Below are positions 1 through 8,473 of a stretch of 50,038 nucleotides of DNA, piece by piece (the first letter of the stretch is position 1; every line of letters starts with the position of its first letter). Below the pieces are notes generated by a model that saw only the letters and a list, made by a program, of their open reading frames with translations, ran no database searches and was not told where the DNA came from. Source of the DNA: an uncultured Parabacteroides sp. (lineage in GTDB: Bacteria; Bacteroidota; Bacteroidia; Bacteroidales; Tannerellaceae); assembly GCA_949287365.1 (NCBI GenBank), contig CASEGC010000068.1:1-50038 (forward strand), in the 5' to 3' direction. The translations under genes and the position numbers were made by a program.

Positions 1-1
1 G

Positions 2-802
2 ACCAAGGACATCAACCTGCGCCTCTCGTACTCCAGCGGCTTCCGCGCCCCGCAGGCCTTCGACGAGGATTTGCACATCACCGCCGTCGGTGGCGAGGCC
101 TCCATCATCCAGCTCTCGCCGGATTTGAAGGAGGAGAACTCCCAGAGTGTGAGCGCCTCCGTCGATTTCTACCACCGTTTCGGCCCGGTACAGGTGAACC
201 TCTTGGCGGAGGGATTCTACACCGACTTGCGGGACGTGTTCATCCTGAACGAGGTGGGGCGCGACGCGGACGGCAACCTGCTCATGGAGCGGCGCAACGG
301 CAAGGGCGCCCGGGTGATGGGCGCCAACCTGGAAGGTAAGATGGCGTACGCCTGGCTGCAGCTACAGGCGGGCGTGACGGTGCAGCGCAGCCGCTACAAG
401 GAGGCGGAGACGTGGAGCGAGAACCCGAACATCGCACCGCAAAAGAAGATGTTCCGCTCGCCCGATCTGTATGGCTATTTCACCTCCATGCTCACGCCCG
501 TGAAGCGCCTCACGGTGTCACTCACCGGCACGTACACTGGTAGCATGCTGGTGCAGCACTTCGCCGGTTATATCCCAGAGGACCGCGAGGAGACCACCCC
601 GGATTTCTTTGACATGAACGTGAAGCTGGCCTACGACATCCCCATCTATAGCTCCGTCACGCTGCAGGTGAACGCCGGCGTGCAGAATATCTTCAACGCC
701 TACCAGGACGATTTCGACCAGGGCGCAAACCGCGACTCCGGCTACATCTATGGCCCCGGCCTGCCCCGCAGCTATTTCGTAGGGTGTAAGATAAGCTATT
801 AG
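2..802 (+). CDS. TonB-dependent receptor, C-terminal part (5' end outside window)
   Basis: The open frame is already running at base 2 and ends at 802, so only the last 266 residues or so are visible. The protein is the C-terminal half of an outer-membrane beta-barrel: it opens with a conserved barrel segment (SYSSGFRAPQAFDEDL), continues with alternating amphipathic strands and long charged loops, contains the typical NAGVQNIFNAYQDDF stretch, and ends in a terminal strand finishing SYFVGCKISY with an aromatic last residue. This is the pattern of TonB-dependent receptors of the FepA/CirA or vitamin B12 type rather than of a SusC protein, but the plug and TonB box are outside the window, so the ligand cannot be judged. 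A strong hairpin follows the stop codon. Confidence 0.85.
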   Translation, partial: TKDINLRLSYSSGFRAPQAFDEDLHITAVGGEASIIQLSPDLKEENSQSVSASVDFYHRFGPVQVNLLAEGFYTDLRDVFILNEVGRDADGNLLMERRNGKGARVMGANLEGKMAYAWLQLQAGVTVQRSRYKEAETWSENPNIAPQKKMFRSPDLYGYFTSMLTPVKRLTVSLTGTYTGSMLVQHFAGYIPEDREETTPDFFDMNVKLAYDIPIYSSVTLQVNAGVQNIFNAYQDDFDQGANRDSGYIYGPGLPRSYFVGCKISY

Positions 803-823
803 AATGACGGGGTACGAGTTACG

Positions 824-854
824 AACGGCGAGGTATAACTCATGCCTCGCCGTT
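824..854 (+). terminator. Hairpin terminator after the TonB receptor
   Basis: A perfect 10-bp stem (AACGGCGAGG / CCTCGCCGTT) with an 11-nt loop starts 22 bases after the receptor stop codon. The U-run is weak (cgtttata), so termination is likely but not certain. Confidence 0.6.
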
Positions 855-1076
855 TATAAAGAAAGAGCACATGAGAACTTATGCTCGGTTAAACATCATT
901 ATCGCTCACGCCATCACGGAGAGAATGCCGCTTATATCGGGCGACACCTATTTCGGGTTTTACCGCGGGCAGGGGACTGGACTTGGTATTCAATCGGAAA
1001 TAGTTACGAATGGCGAGCTACGAATTGAATATTTTTCCTTACTTTTACGCCCGATAACAATAACGTATATAGTATT

Positions 1077-1169
1077 ATGGATAAGCGTAAGAAAGTAAGC
1101 GCCTCCCTGGGCGGAGGCAAGGATGTTCACCCGGCGGGTGGACCCCTTCGATTTTACCCCCCCATTTAA
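1077..1169 (+). CDS. Possible 30-residue leader ORF with internal hairpins
   Basis: A short ATG-to-TAA frame (begins MDKRKKVSASLGGGKDVH) ends 14 bases before the start of the GLUG lipoprotein gene. Two hairpins lie inside it: a 6-bp GCCTCC/GGAGGC stem at 1101-1118 and an 8-bp stem at 1125-1143. The rest of the gap from 855 to 1076 shows only a duplicated short word (GTTACGAA-GGCGAG, near 819 and 1002). Translation is unproven. The reason to list it is its position and its resemblance in layout to the leader at 45229. It may instead be just a structured untranslated leader. Confidence 0.3.
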   Translation: MDKRKKVSASLGGGKDVHPAGGPLRFYPPI

Positions 1170-1183
1170 CATTCAATAACACA

Positions 1184-2749
1184 ATGGCGGCTTCCCGCCG
1201 CTGCTTGGGTGGCTTGTTGACCGGTGTCGCGCTGTGCCTCGCCACGGCGTGCGACGATTACGACGACTCCGCCCTCTGGGAGGCGGTGAACGGTCTGGAG
1301 GAGCGCGTAGCCGCCCTCGAACAATGGCAGAAGGAGACCAACAACAACATCGCCGCCTTACAAGAGTTGCTTACTACAAACGATATGATTACCTCCGTCA
1401 CCCCCGTGCTGATGAGCGGAGACACGGTGGGTTACACCATCTCTTTCCTGAATAGCGACCCCATCACCCTCTATAACGGCGAGAAGGGCGAGGCGGGCGA
1501 CACGCCCCAAATAGGTCTTACCCAAGACGACGCGGGCGACTGGTATTGGATGCTGAACGGCGAGCTGATGACCGACACCAACGGCGATCCCATCCGCGCC
1601 AACGGAGAGGATGGCAAGGACGGGCAGGATGGCTCGGACGGCGATGATGGCGCCACGGGTCCCGCCGGTCCGCAAGGCAAGCCGGGCGATAACGCACCTA
1701 CGCCCCAAATCAAGCTGGGTAAGGATGTGACGGGCACGATAGCCGATGGCGGCTCGGCGGTAGAAGACGCTTGGTACCTGAGCGTGGACAACGGCAAGAC
1801 GTGGTACCGCGTCAGCGGGCAGGACGGCACGTCGGGCGGTAGCTTCTTCGAGGGTGTGACGATAGAGGGTGATTACGTTATCTTTACGCTCTCGGATGGC
1901 GGTAGCTTCAAGGTCCCTTGCGGGGGATGTACCATAGACGAACAAGGCGACTACACGGTCTATTCCGCCGCGGGCTTGCAGGCATGGGTGACCGCCGCAC
2001 AGAGCACCCCCAGCACATGCTGCACCCTTGCCGCCGACATCGACATGAGCGGGCAGACTTGGACACCGGTGGGGAATTCATTAGGTAACCCCTATACCGG
2101 GACATTCGATGGCGCGGGATATTCCATCAGCAATTTGTCTTCCAACACAGTCGGATTGTTCAACTATGTGAGCAGCGGTACGATAAAGAACCTGATTATG
2201 GAAACCCCACAAATTAATACTGGCAATGGTGGAAACAATATAGGAATAATTGTAGGCCGTCTTGAAGGAGGTACTGTTGAAAACTGCCATGTGGTAGGTG
2301 GCTCTATAAGAAAAAATGTAAGTGTAGGAAGTGTTGTTGGAAGCGTATCAAATGGCACAGTTAGGGCTTGTTCTTCATCGGCAACGGTTTATGCGAGTCT
2401 AGTGAATGGCGGAGGAATAGTAGGCTATAATAATGGAACGGTTATAGCTTGCTATGCGATAGGACAAGTTACCGGAGGGCAAAGGATTGGTGCGGTAATA
2501 GGAGAGAATAATAATACTATAACCGCCTGCTATTGGAGCGGAACATCGACGTATGGTTGGTACAATTTTACTGCTTGGAATAGTAGTTATACTCCTGTAA
2601 GCGCCAATAAGGTAGATGACACCAACATTACCTGGGCCACCGCCGCAGAGGAGATGAACAAGCAGCTTACCGATTATCAATGGGTAGTGAACACAGATGA
2701 TGCCACAAAGGCAACCCGCCCATTATTAATAACCCGGCAAGGGGAATGA
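1184..2749 (+). CDS. Lipoprotein with DUF4988, collagen-like and GLUG-repeat regions
   Basis: A 521-residue predicted cell-surface lipoprotein. The signal peptide runs to residue 22 with Cys23 after LATA. Residues 31-62 look like a short coiled coil (EAVNGLEERVAALEQWQKET), the usual start of the DUF4988 family. Residues 99-170 contain Gly-X-Y collagen-like repeats (DGKDGQDGSDGDDGATGPAG). From about residue 255 a beta-helix-type region follows with repeated GLUG-like units (for example GGIVGYNNGTVIACYA). No catalytic motif is visible, so an adhesin or surface-display role is inference. Base composition changes inside the gene: positions 2150-2640 are clearly AT-richer than both flanks. A 23-bp palindrome array and an HU-like gene follow on the same strand. 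Confidence 0.8.
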   Translation: MAASRRCLGGLLTGVALCLATACDDYDDSALWEAVNGLEERVAALEQWQKETNNNIAALQELLTTNDMITSVTPVLMSGDTVGYTISFLNSDPITLYNGEKGEAGDTPQIGLTQDDAGDWYWMLNGELMTDTNGDPIRANGEDGKDGQDGSDGDDGATGPAGPQGKPGDNAPTPQIKLGKDVTGTIADGGSAVEDAWYLSVDNGKTWYRVSGQDGTSGGSFFEGVTIEGDYVIFTLSDGGSFKVPCGGCTIDEQGDYTVYSAAGLQAWVTAAQSTPSTCCTLAADIDMSGQTWTPVGNSLGNPYTGTFDGAGYSISNLSSNTVGLFNYVSSGTIKNLIMETPQINTGNGGNNIGIIVGRLEGGTVENCHVVGGSIRKNVSVGSVVGSVSNGTVRACSSSATVYASLVNGGGIVGYNNGTVIACYAIGQVTGGQRIGAVIGENNNTITACYWSGTSTYGWYNFTAWNSSYTPVSANKVDDTNITWATAAEEMNKQLTDYQWVVNTDDATKATRPLLITRQGE

Positions 2750-2761
2750 GTCCCTCAAAAC

Positions 2762-2890
2762 CTCACCATGGTGAACCCGCCGCCTTCACCATGGTGAAGG
2801 GAGGGTGTTCACCATGATGAAGAGGGGCTGTTCACCATGGTGAAGTTTCGGGGTTCATCACGGTGAAGTTTACCGGTTCGCCATGCGGCA
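2762..2890. repeat. Tandem palindrome array, 23-bp period, six units
   Basis: The 14-base perfect palindrome TTCACCATGGTGAA or a close variant starts at 2762, 2785, 2808, 2831 and 2854, with a degenerate sixth unit at 2877 (TTCGCCATGCGGCA). Every step is exactly 23 bp while the 9-base spacers differ in sequence. The array starts 13 bases after the GLUG stop codon and ends 84 bases before the HU-like start codon. Confidence 0.9.
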
Positions 2891-2973
2891 TATTAAGGCA
2901 TTGGAAATAATCGTAATAGCGTTTAATCGAGTTAACATACGAATTTAATAACCCATAAACAAAGGAGGTCAAG

Positions 2974-3465
2974 ATGGCTATCAAGTACAAATTAGTAGAG
3001 AAGAGCACCAATCCGCGCGACACGGAAGCGCCGAAGAAGTGGTACGCCGTGCCGCAGAGCGAGACGGCATTGGATGACAAGGAGATGACGCGGGCCGCCA
3101 CGAAGAACACCACGCTGGCGCCCATCGAGCTGCAGGCGGCGCTGGAGCTGCTGGCGGATTTCATCCCCAGCCAGTTGAAACAGGGGCACACGGTGCGGAT
3201 ACCCGGCTTGGGCTATTTCCGCGCGACGTTCAAGAGCGAGGGCGCGGACACGGTGGAGGGCTTCAACCCGGGCGAGATGATTCACGACCTCCGGCCGGTG
3301 TTCGTGCCCGACAAGGCGTTCCGCGAGGCGTTGAGCAAGGATGTCGCCTTCGAGGACGGCGGCGTACTGAAGGATGGCGTAAGCTATCGCTCGCGCGTCG
3401 ATTTCAAGCTCGCCACCGATCCTTCCGAGGGCGACGAGGAGGAGGAGACCCCGGGTACGGTGTGA
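2974..3465 (+). CDS. HU-like DNA-binding protein (Bacteroidetes HU-related family)
   Basis: A 163-residue protein beginning MAIKYKLVEKSTNPRD, typical of the Bacteroidetes HU-related family. It matches the HU fold in order: helical N-terminal part (LAPIELQAALELLADFIPSQL, residues 49-68), then the beta-arm region HTVRIPGLGYFRATF, then a family-specific extension. It presumably binds DNA as a dimer in the nucleoid. The C-terminus is a short acidic tail (EGDEEEETPGTV) that resembles the end of the second HU-like protein at 45470. An unusually good Shine-Dalgarno sequence (AAAGGAGG, 2961-2968) fixes the start. The nearest upstream sequence is the 23-bp palindrome array. Confidence 0.88.
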   Translation: MAIKYKLVEKSTNPRDTEAPKKWYAVPQSETALDDKEMTRAATKNTTLAPIELQAALELLADFIPSQLKQGHTVRIPGLGYFRATFKSEGADTVEGFNPGEMIHDLRPVFVPDKAFREALSKDVAFEDGGVLKDGVSYRSRVDFKLATDPSEGDEEEETPGTV

Positions 3466-3486
3466 GCGAGTTATTGACCTATAAAA

Positions 3487-3510
3487 AAGGCTCCCCCACG
3501 GGGGAGCCTT
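3487..3510. terminator. Bidirectional terminator between HU-like gene and ftsH
   Basis: The stem AAGGCTCCCCC / GGGGGAGCCTT with loop ACG is flanked by an A-run on the left and a T-run on the right. It can therefore stop both the HU-like transcript and the converging ftsH transcript. Confidence 0.9.
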
Positions 3511-3531
3511 TTTCGTTTTTCCTCTCGTGGC

Positions 3532-5394
3532 TCAGTCTTTCTCGTGCTTGCGGACTATCTTCATGAACTCATCGCCCGTGATGGTCTCTTTCTCTATCAG
3601 GTAGGAGGCGGCTTGGCGCATGATGTCCATGTGCCCGGCGATGATGCTCTTGGCCTTCTCGTGGGCCTCCTTGATGACGTTCAGCACCTCGCGGTCGATG
3701 TCGGAGGCCGTCTCGGAGGAGCAGGTGAGCGAGCTGTCGCCGCCCAGATAGGCGTTGTTCACCGTCTCCAGTCCCATCATATCGTATCTCTCGCTCATCC
3801 CATAGCGGGTCACCATGGCGCGCGCCAGTTTCGTGGCCTGCTCAATGTCGTTGGACGCGCCCGTGGTGACGGTGCCGAACACCACCTCCTCGGCCGAGCG
3901 TCCGCCGGTCAGGGTCACGACGCGGTTGAACAGTTCCTCCTTGTCCAGCAGGAAACGCTCCCCGCTTTCCACCTGCATGGTGTAACCCAACGCTCCGGAG
4001 GTGCGGGGGATAATGGTTATCTTGGGCCCCGGCGCGGAGTGGGTCTGCATGGCGGCCACCAGCGCGTGCCCTATCTCGTGGTAGGCCACCAGCTTCTTCT
4101 CCGTGTCGGAGAGGACGGCGTTCTTTTTCTGCGCCCCGGCGAGCACCGTCTCCACGCTCTCCTCAAGGTCGGAGGTGGTGACGGTCTTACGTCCCAAGCG
4201 GACGGCCCGCAGCGCGGCTTCGTTCACGATGTTGGCCAGCTCGGCGCCTGACGAGCCGGCCGTGGCGCGGGCCACGATGTCCATGTCTATCGTCTCGTGT
4301 TTCACCTTCTTCAGATGTACTGCGAGGATGGCCTTACGCCCTTCGAGGTCGGGCAGCTCCATCTGTACCCGGCGGTCGAACCGTCCGGGGCGCAGCAATG
4401 CCTTGTCGAGGCTCTCGGGGCGGTTCGTGGCGGCGAGGATGACCACGCCTTTCCGTCCGTCGAAGCCGTCCATCTCGGTGAGGAGCTGGTTCAAGGTCTG
4501 CTCCCGCTCGTCGTTGCCCATGGCGGTGTCGCGCCGTTTGCCGATGGCGGCAATCTCGTCGATGAAGATGATGCAGGGCGCTTTCTCGTTGGCCTGCTTG
4601 AACAAGTCGCGCACCTTGGCGGCTCCCATGCCCACGAACATCTGCACGAACTCCGAGCCGGAGATGGCGAAGAAGGGCACCTTGGCCTCGCCCGCCACGG
4701 CGCGGGCTATCAATGTCTTACCCGTACCCGGAGGCCCCACCAGTAACGCTCCCTTGGGCAGGGAGGCTCCTATCTCGGTATATTTCGTGGGGTTGTGCAG
4801 GAAGTCGACAATCTCCGTCAAGGTCTCTTTCGCCTCGTCCTGCCCGGCCACGTCGGCGAAGGAGGTCTTGATGTCCGACTCGGCGTAAATCTTGGCTCCG
4901 CTGTTCCCGAACGAGAGGAAGTTCCCTCCGGCTCCCATCCGGGCCTGCAGGCTCTTGCCCGCTTGCCTCCAGAGAAGGAAGAAAATCAATCCGGGCAACA
5001 CCCATAGCAGGAAGAAGTTCAGGATTGGGGAGTTCTCCTGCGGTACTATTTGGTTGAGAGCTATCTTGTGGCTCGCGTTCGGACTGTCGGCGCTCAGCAG
5101 CCGGTCCACCAGCCGGGGGTCGTTGGTGGCCCCTGTCTGGTAGGTGATGGTCTTGCCGCCTTCCTCGGTGGAGAAGTAGATATGCCCGTTCTCTATGGCC
5201 ACCTCTTTCACTTTGCCGCTATCCACCTTCTCGATGAAGGTGACGTAATCGGTGTCCTTGATTTGTTGCTTGGCGATGTTCGGGAAGATAAGCCCGTTCA
5301 GCAGCAGGACGATGAGGATGCCCCAGAAGAACCCCATATACGGATTTACTTTCGGGGCGTTCGCCGATGGTTGTCTATTCTTGTCTTGTTCCAT
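3532..5394 (-). CDS. ftsH: ATP-dependent zinc metalloprotease FtsH
   Basis: A 620-residue membrane-anchored AAA+ protease that degrades misassembled membrane and some soluble proteins. Two transmembrane segments (about residues 20-40 and 124-142) flank a periplasmic domain. Then come Walker A GPPGTGKT (220-227), Walker B IIFIDE (275-280), the second region of homology around ATNRPESLDKALLRPGRFD, and the zinc site HEIGH (439-443), with Asp516 in TTGASNDIEQAT as likely third ligand. Two details differ from common FtsH proteins: HEIGH instead of HEAGH, and a pore segment FVGMGAAKVRD instead of FVGVGASRVRD. The protein also lacks the long C-terminal tail of many Bacteroidetes FtsH. It may be a second paralogue rather than the housekeeping copy. 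Confidence 0.95.
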   Translation of the reverse strand: MEQDKNRQPSANAPKVNPYMGFFWGILIVLLLNGLIFPNIAKQQIKDTDYVTFIEKVDSGKVKEVAIENGHIYFSTEEGGKTITYQTGATNDPRLVDRLLSADSPNASHKIALNQIVPQENSPILNFFLLWVLPGLIFFLLWRQAGKSLQARMGAGGNFLSFGNSGAKIYAESDIKTSFADVAGQDEAKETLTEIVDFLHNPTKYTEIGASLPKGALLVGPPGTGKTLIARAVAGEAKVPFFAISGSEFVQMFVGMGAAKVRDLFKQANEKAPCIIFIDEIAAIGKRRDTAMGNDEREQTLNQLLTEMDGFDGRKGVVILAATNRPESLDKALLRPGRFDRRVQMELPDLEGRKAILAVHLKKVKHETIDMDIVARATAGSSGAELANIVNEAALRAVRLGRKTVTTSDLEESVETVLAGAQKKNAVLSDTEKKLVAYHEIGHALVAAMQTHSAPGPKITIIPRTSGALGYTMQVESGERFLLDKEELFNRVVTLTGGRSAEEVVFGTVTTGASNDIEQATKLARAMVTRYGMSERYDMMGLETVNNAYLGGDSSLTCSSETASDIDREVLNVIKEAHEKAKSIIAGHMDIMRQAASYLIEKETITGDEFMKIVRKHEKD

Positions 5395-5733
5395 GATTCT
5401 ATCTCTTTTCGTGTGATATGATAATGGTTATTTATCGTGGGCGTTCTTCCCGAAAGCCCAGGCTTTCGCACGCACTCCAATCATTGATAACCTCATACGT
5501 TTCATAACCTTTACTGATTCAATTTGCCTGTTAAACCTATCCAATTTGTAGCTTCGCCTCGCGTATCTCTCGCCAAGCGTCGCCTATCGCCTATAAAAGC
5601 TTACAAAGTAACGGAATTTCGAGGACATGCGGATGTCCCGCGCTCATCGGATTGTGTTCTATATCTCATATTTTATAGGTTGTTTACATAGGGAACGTCT
5701 CGTTATCGGCGTATCGTATCTTCCAAACAAGAA
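5395..5733. other. Gap upstream of ftsH and downstream of pit
   Basis: No convincing gene is visible. The stretch should carry the ftsH promoter and leader on the minus strand. A TTACTTTG word near 5590 read on the minus strand is a possible -7 element, which would give an unusually long leader of nearly 200 bases. Confidence 0.4.
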
Positions 5734-5768
5734 GGAGACGTGCCAAGACCGAGCGTTGACACGTCCCC
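5734..5768 (-). terminator. Terminator of the dedA-DUF47-pit operon
   Basis: On the minus strand a 13-bp stem, with two G-T pairs (GGGGACGTGTCAA / TTGGCACGTCTCC), is followed by TTCTTGTTT. It lies about 40 bases after the pit stop codon. Confidence 0.75.
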
Positions 5769-5809
5769 TCTTATATTTTGAGTGGCGCCTATTGGCTAGC
5801 TATGTGGGA

Positions 5810-6823
5810 TTAAAACAAGGATACGACGCAATAGACCCCCGCCGCCAGAAGCGCGCTGACCGGTATGGTAAGCACCCAAGCGGTCATCAGGCTTTGGGTG
5901 ATGCCCCAACGGACGGCGGAAAGCCGTTTGGTCGCTCCTACGCCGATAATGGCGCCCGTGATGGTATGGGTGGTGCTGACCGGTATTTTCAAGTATTCGG
6001 TCAGGTACAGCGTGAAGGCTCCGGCGGTCTCCGCAATGACTCCTTCCAATGGCGTGACTTTCGTTATGCGGGTTCCCATCGTCTTCACGATTTTCCAACC
6101 TCCGGACATGGTTCCCAATGAGATGGCGGTAAAGCAGGCGAACGCCACCCAATCCGGCAGGTCGTTGATGCTGTGGATGCCCATGCCTAACCCTTCGGAA
6201 TGTGCCGCGATCAAGGCGGCGGCGATGATACCCATCACCTTTTGCGAGTCGTTCAATCCGTGGCCGATACTGAACAGGGCGGACGAGACGAGCTGCAATT
6301 TCTTAAACCATACTTCCGCCGTATGCGGATGCGCCCGGCGGCAACTGTAAAGCACGATTAGCGTGAACCCGAAAGCGACCACCATACCGATAATCGGCGC
6401 GAGGAAGATGAAAGCCGCTATTTTCAGGATGATATTTACTTGAATGGCCTCGAAGCCTTGCGCCATGATAGCCGCTCCCGCGAATCCACCGATTAGCGTA
6501 TGCGAGGATGAGGAGGGAATACCTTTCCACCACGTGAACAGGTTCCATATGATGGCGGCTATCACTCCCGCCAGGATGATGGGAAGCGTGATATAGTCTT
6601 CGATGACCGTCTTGGATACGGTATTGGCGATTCCGAAACCTCCGATGATGTATTTGGCGATGAAGAACGCCACGAAGTTGAAGAACGCCGCCCAAAGGAC
6701 AGCCTGAAAGGGAGTGAGGACCTTGGTCGATACGATCGTGGCGATTGAGTTGGCCGCATCATGGAAACCGTTGATATAATCGAATATCAGGGCCAACGCT
6801 ATGATAATCACTAATAATTCCAT
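5810..6823 (-). CDS. Inorganic phosphate transporter, Pit family
   Basis: A 337-residue polytopic inner-membrane protein of the PHO4/Pit family, which carries low-affinity phosphate (metal-phosphate) uptake driven by the proton or sodium gradient. The two internally duplicated signature regions are visible: FDYINGFHDAANSIATIV near the N-terminus, and VSTTHTITGAIIGVGATKR near the C-terminus. About nine to ten hydrophobic segments can be counted. The length matches the short bacterial Pit proteins. Only a few bases separate it from the preceding DUF47 gene, the usual partner of Pit transporters, so the two are almost certainly co-transcribed. Confidence 0.93.
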   Translation of the reverse strand: MELLVIIIALALIFDYINGFHDAANSIATIVSTKVLTPFQAVLWAAFFNFVAFFIAKYIIGGFGIANTVSKTVIEDYITLPIILAGVIAAIIWNLFTWWKGIPSSSSHTLIGGFAGAAIMAQGFEAIQVNIILKIAAFIFLAPIIGMVVAFGFTLIVLYSCRRAHPHTAEVWFKKLQLVSSALFSIGHGLNDSQKVMGIIAAALIAAHSEGLGMGIHSINDLPDWVAFACFTAISLGTMSGGWKIVKTMGTRITKVTPLEGVIAETAGAFTLYLTEYLKIPVSTTHTITGAIIGVGATKRLSAVRWGITQSLMTAWVLTIPVSALLAAGVYCVVSLF

Positions 6824-6827
6824 AAGG

Positions 6828-7475
6828 TCACGCGTATTTGACGATGAAGTTCCTCAATATCTTGCCTACATGCTCGGCTGCGTCAGTCGTTTTCTCCAAT
6901 TCATACATGATTTCCTTGATCTTGATAATCTCTATGCAATCCTTCTCCTCCTCGAAGAGTTTCTTGATGAACAGCTCGTACAAATCATCCGCGTGATTCT
7001 CTATGTCGTGCAGTTTGGCGCAATAGCCGCGTAACGCCGCGGGCTTCTTGCGGAAAGTCTCCAGCTCATCCATCGCCTTGATGATACACTCCGCCTCTTG
7101 TTGGATTAGCAGGGCCAACTCTTTCCCGCTGTCGGAGATGGGCCGGGGGTTATAGATGTGGATACGCTTGGCGCAACTGTTGATGCCGTCTATCACGTCA
7201 TCGATGGAGGAGGCCAGGTCGTGGATGTCCTCCCTGTCGAAAGGCGTGATGAATGTCGTACCCAACTCGTCGAATATCGTATGTGTCAGTTTGTCGCCAT
7301 TCCGCTCGAAGTCCTTGATTCGCTTATAGTAGTCGGCCCTATCGGAGGGGGAGTCGTGCCCCATGCTTTCTACCAGCGTGTCCGAGGCGTCGGATAATAT
7401 TTCCGCCAATTGTCTGAGGAGGGGGAAGAACTTGGGCTCCTTGGGGGTAAACCTGCTAAAAAAAGAGTTTTTCAT
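6828..7475 (-). CDS. DUF47 family PhoU-like protein, Pit accessory regulator
   Basis: A 215-residue helical cytosolic protein of the DUF47 family, distantly related to PhoU. It begins MKNSFFSRFTPKEPKFFPLL and continues with LRQLAEILSDASDTLVES and the conserved segment DREDIHDLASSIDDVIDGI. These proteins are encoded beside Pit transporters and are thought to modulate them. An in-frame start 33 bases upstream (at 7508) would add a tail that abuts the dedA stop. The internal ATG at 7475 matches the family's usual N-terminus and is preferred. The gene lies between dedA and pit on one strand. Confidence 0.88.
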   Translation of the reverse strand: MKNSFFSRFTPKEPKFFPLLRQLAEILSDASDTLVESMGHDSPSDRADYYKRIKDFERNGDKLTHTIFDELGTTFITPFDREDIHDLASSIDDVIDGINSCAKRIHIYNPRPISDSGKELALLIQQEAECIIKAMDELETFRKKPAALRGYCAKLHDIENHADDLYELFIKKLFEEEKDCIEIIKIKEIMYELEKTTDAAEHVGKILRNFIVKYA

Positions 7476-7508
7476 ACTTGTAAATCTTTGAATTATGATG
7501 AATAACAA

Positions 7509-8171
7509 CTATTGATTTCGTTTTCGGGCCTCTTTGTTCGCCTTCATCTTCTCCCGTATAATCTCTATGATGGCGGGCAACAGGGAGACGAATATGATGG
7601 CCACGATGAGTATCTTCAGGTTGTTCTGCACGAAAGGCAGGTAGCCGAAGAAATATCCGGCGTAGCAGAAGAGCGCCACCCAGAGAGCCCCGCCCGTCAC
7701 GTTGTAGAGCATGAAGTAATAGTAATGCATCTTCCCCATGCCGGCCACGAAGGGGGCGAATGTCCTTACGATGGGGACGAACCGGGCGATGATGATGGTC
7801 TTGCCTCCGTATTTCTTGTAGAACTCATGGGTCTTGTCCAGGTAGCTCTGCTTGAAAATCTTGGAATTGGGGTTGTTGAACAGCTTCTTGCCGAAGAAAT
7901 GGCCGATCATATAGTTGCAGGAGTCGCCCAGCACCGCCGCAGCGAACAACGCCAACGCCAAAAGGTGAACATTCAAGGGCATGCCTGGCAGGGAGGCTAT
8001 CGCTCCGGCGACGAAAAGCATGGAATCGCCGGGAAGGAAAGGCGTGACCACCAGTCCGGTCTCGCAGAAAATAATCAGGAACAGAATCGCATAAGTCCAC
8101 GTGTGATATTCTTGGACGATCTCGATCAGATGCTGGTCGATATGTAAAATGAAATCTATCAGGAAATCCAT
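7509..8171 (-). CDS. DedA family membrane protein (SNARE-associated/VTT domain)
   Basis: A 220-residue integral membrane protein of the DedA family, which includes proteins needed for envelope homeostasis and implicated in undecaprenyl-phosphate or phospholipid translocation. Diagnostic segments are [17 protein letters not shown] (about residues 37-53) and [20 protein letters not shown] in the middle. Hydrophobic helices follow to a basic C-terminus ([15 protein letters not shown]). It is the first gene of the dedA-DUF47-pit cluster. Its upstream region contains a copy of the 21-bp palindrome element. Which lipid it moves cannot be read from the sequence. Confidence 0.92.
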   Translation of the reverse strand: MDFLIDFILHIDQHLIEIVQEYHTWTYAILFLIIFCETGLVVTPFLPGDSMLFVAGAIASLPGMPLNVHLLALALFAAAVLGDSCNYMIGHFFGKKLFNNPNSKIFKQSYLDKTHEFYKKYGGKTIIIARFVPIVRTFAPFVAGMGKMHYYYFMLYNVTGGALWVALFCYAGYFFGYLPFVQNNLKILIVAIIFVSLLPAIIEIIREKMKANKEARKRNQ

Positions 8172-8473
8172 CGTTGTCGATTGTTGATTATTGTAGGTAG
8201 TTACGTTACGCGTGGAGAGTGAGAGATAGCGAAAGGAGAAAAATAATCTCCTTCGAGCGGGATTTTACACGCGGATACGAAAAAATAGGACAAATACTTT
8301 TCCATAACGTGCGCGAAGTTAATAAAACTCCCGGTTTCTCACGTGTCTCTCCTCCAAAAAACACGTATGTGCCTTGAAAAAAACTCTTTTTTCTTTCGCT
8401 GAGACGACTCTAACGTCCTATTCCGCATTATTTCAACTATCGGATTCTGCCGTCCACCGGATTCCGTTTCGTT

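Noticed and set aside
1581..1700. Phage tail-fibre gene suggested by collagen-like repeats
   Set aside because: The protein has a lipoprotein signal, a DUF4988-type coiled coil and GLUG repeats, and no phage genes are nearby.
1358..1945. 195-codon minus-strand open frame opposite the collagen-like region
   Set aside because: It mirrors the repetitive Gly-X-Y coding sequence and has no start signal.
2762..2890. CRISPR array (also considered for the arrays at 8577, 24050, 34336, 40997 and 46340)
   Set aside because: The repeating steps are 21-24 bp, with spacers of only 2-9 bases, and no cas genes are present. The units are palindromes, not repeat-spacer pairs.
5627..6121. Plus-strand open frame opposite the pit gene's 3' end
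   Set aside because: It covers the pit terminator and coding region antisense and has no recognisable features.
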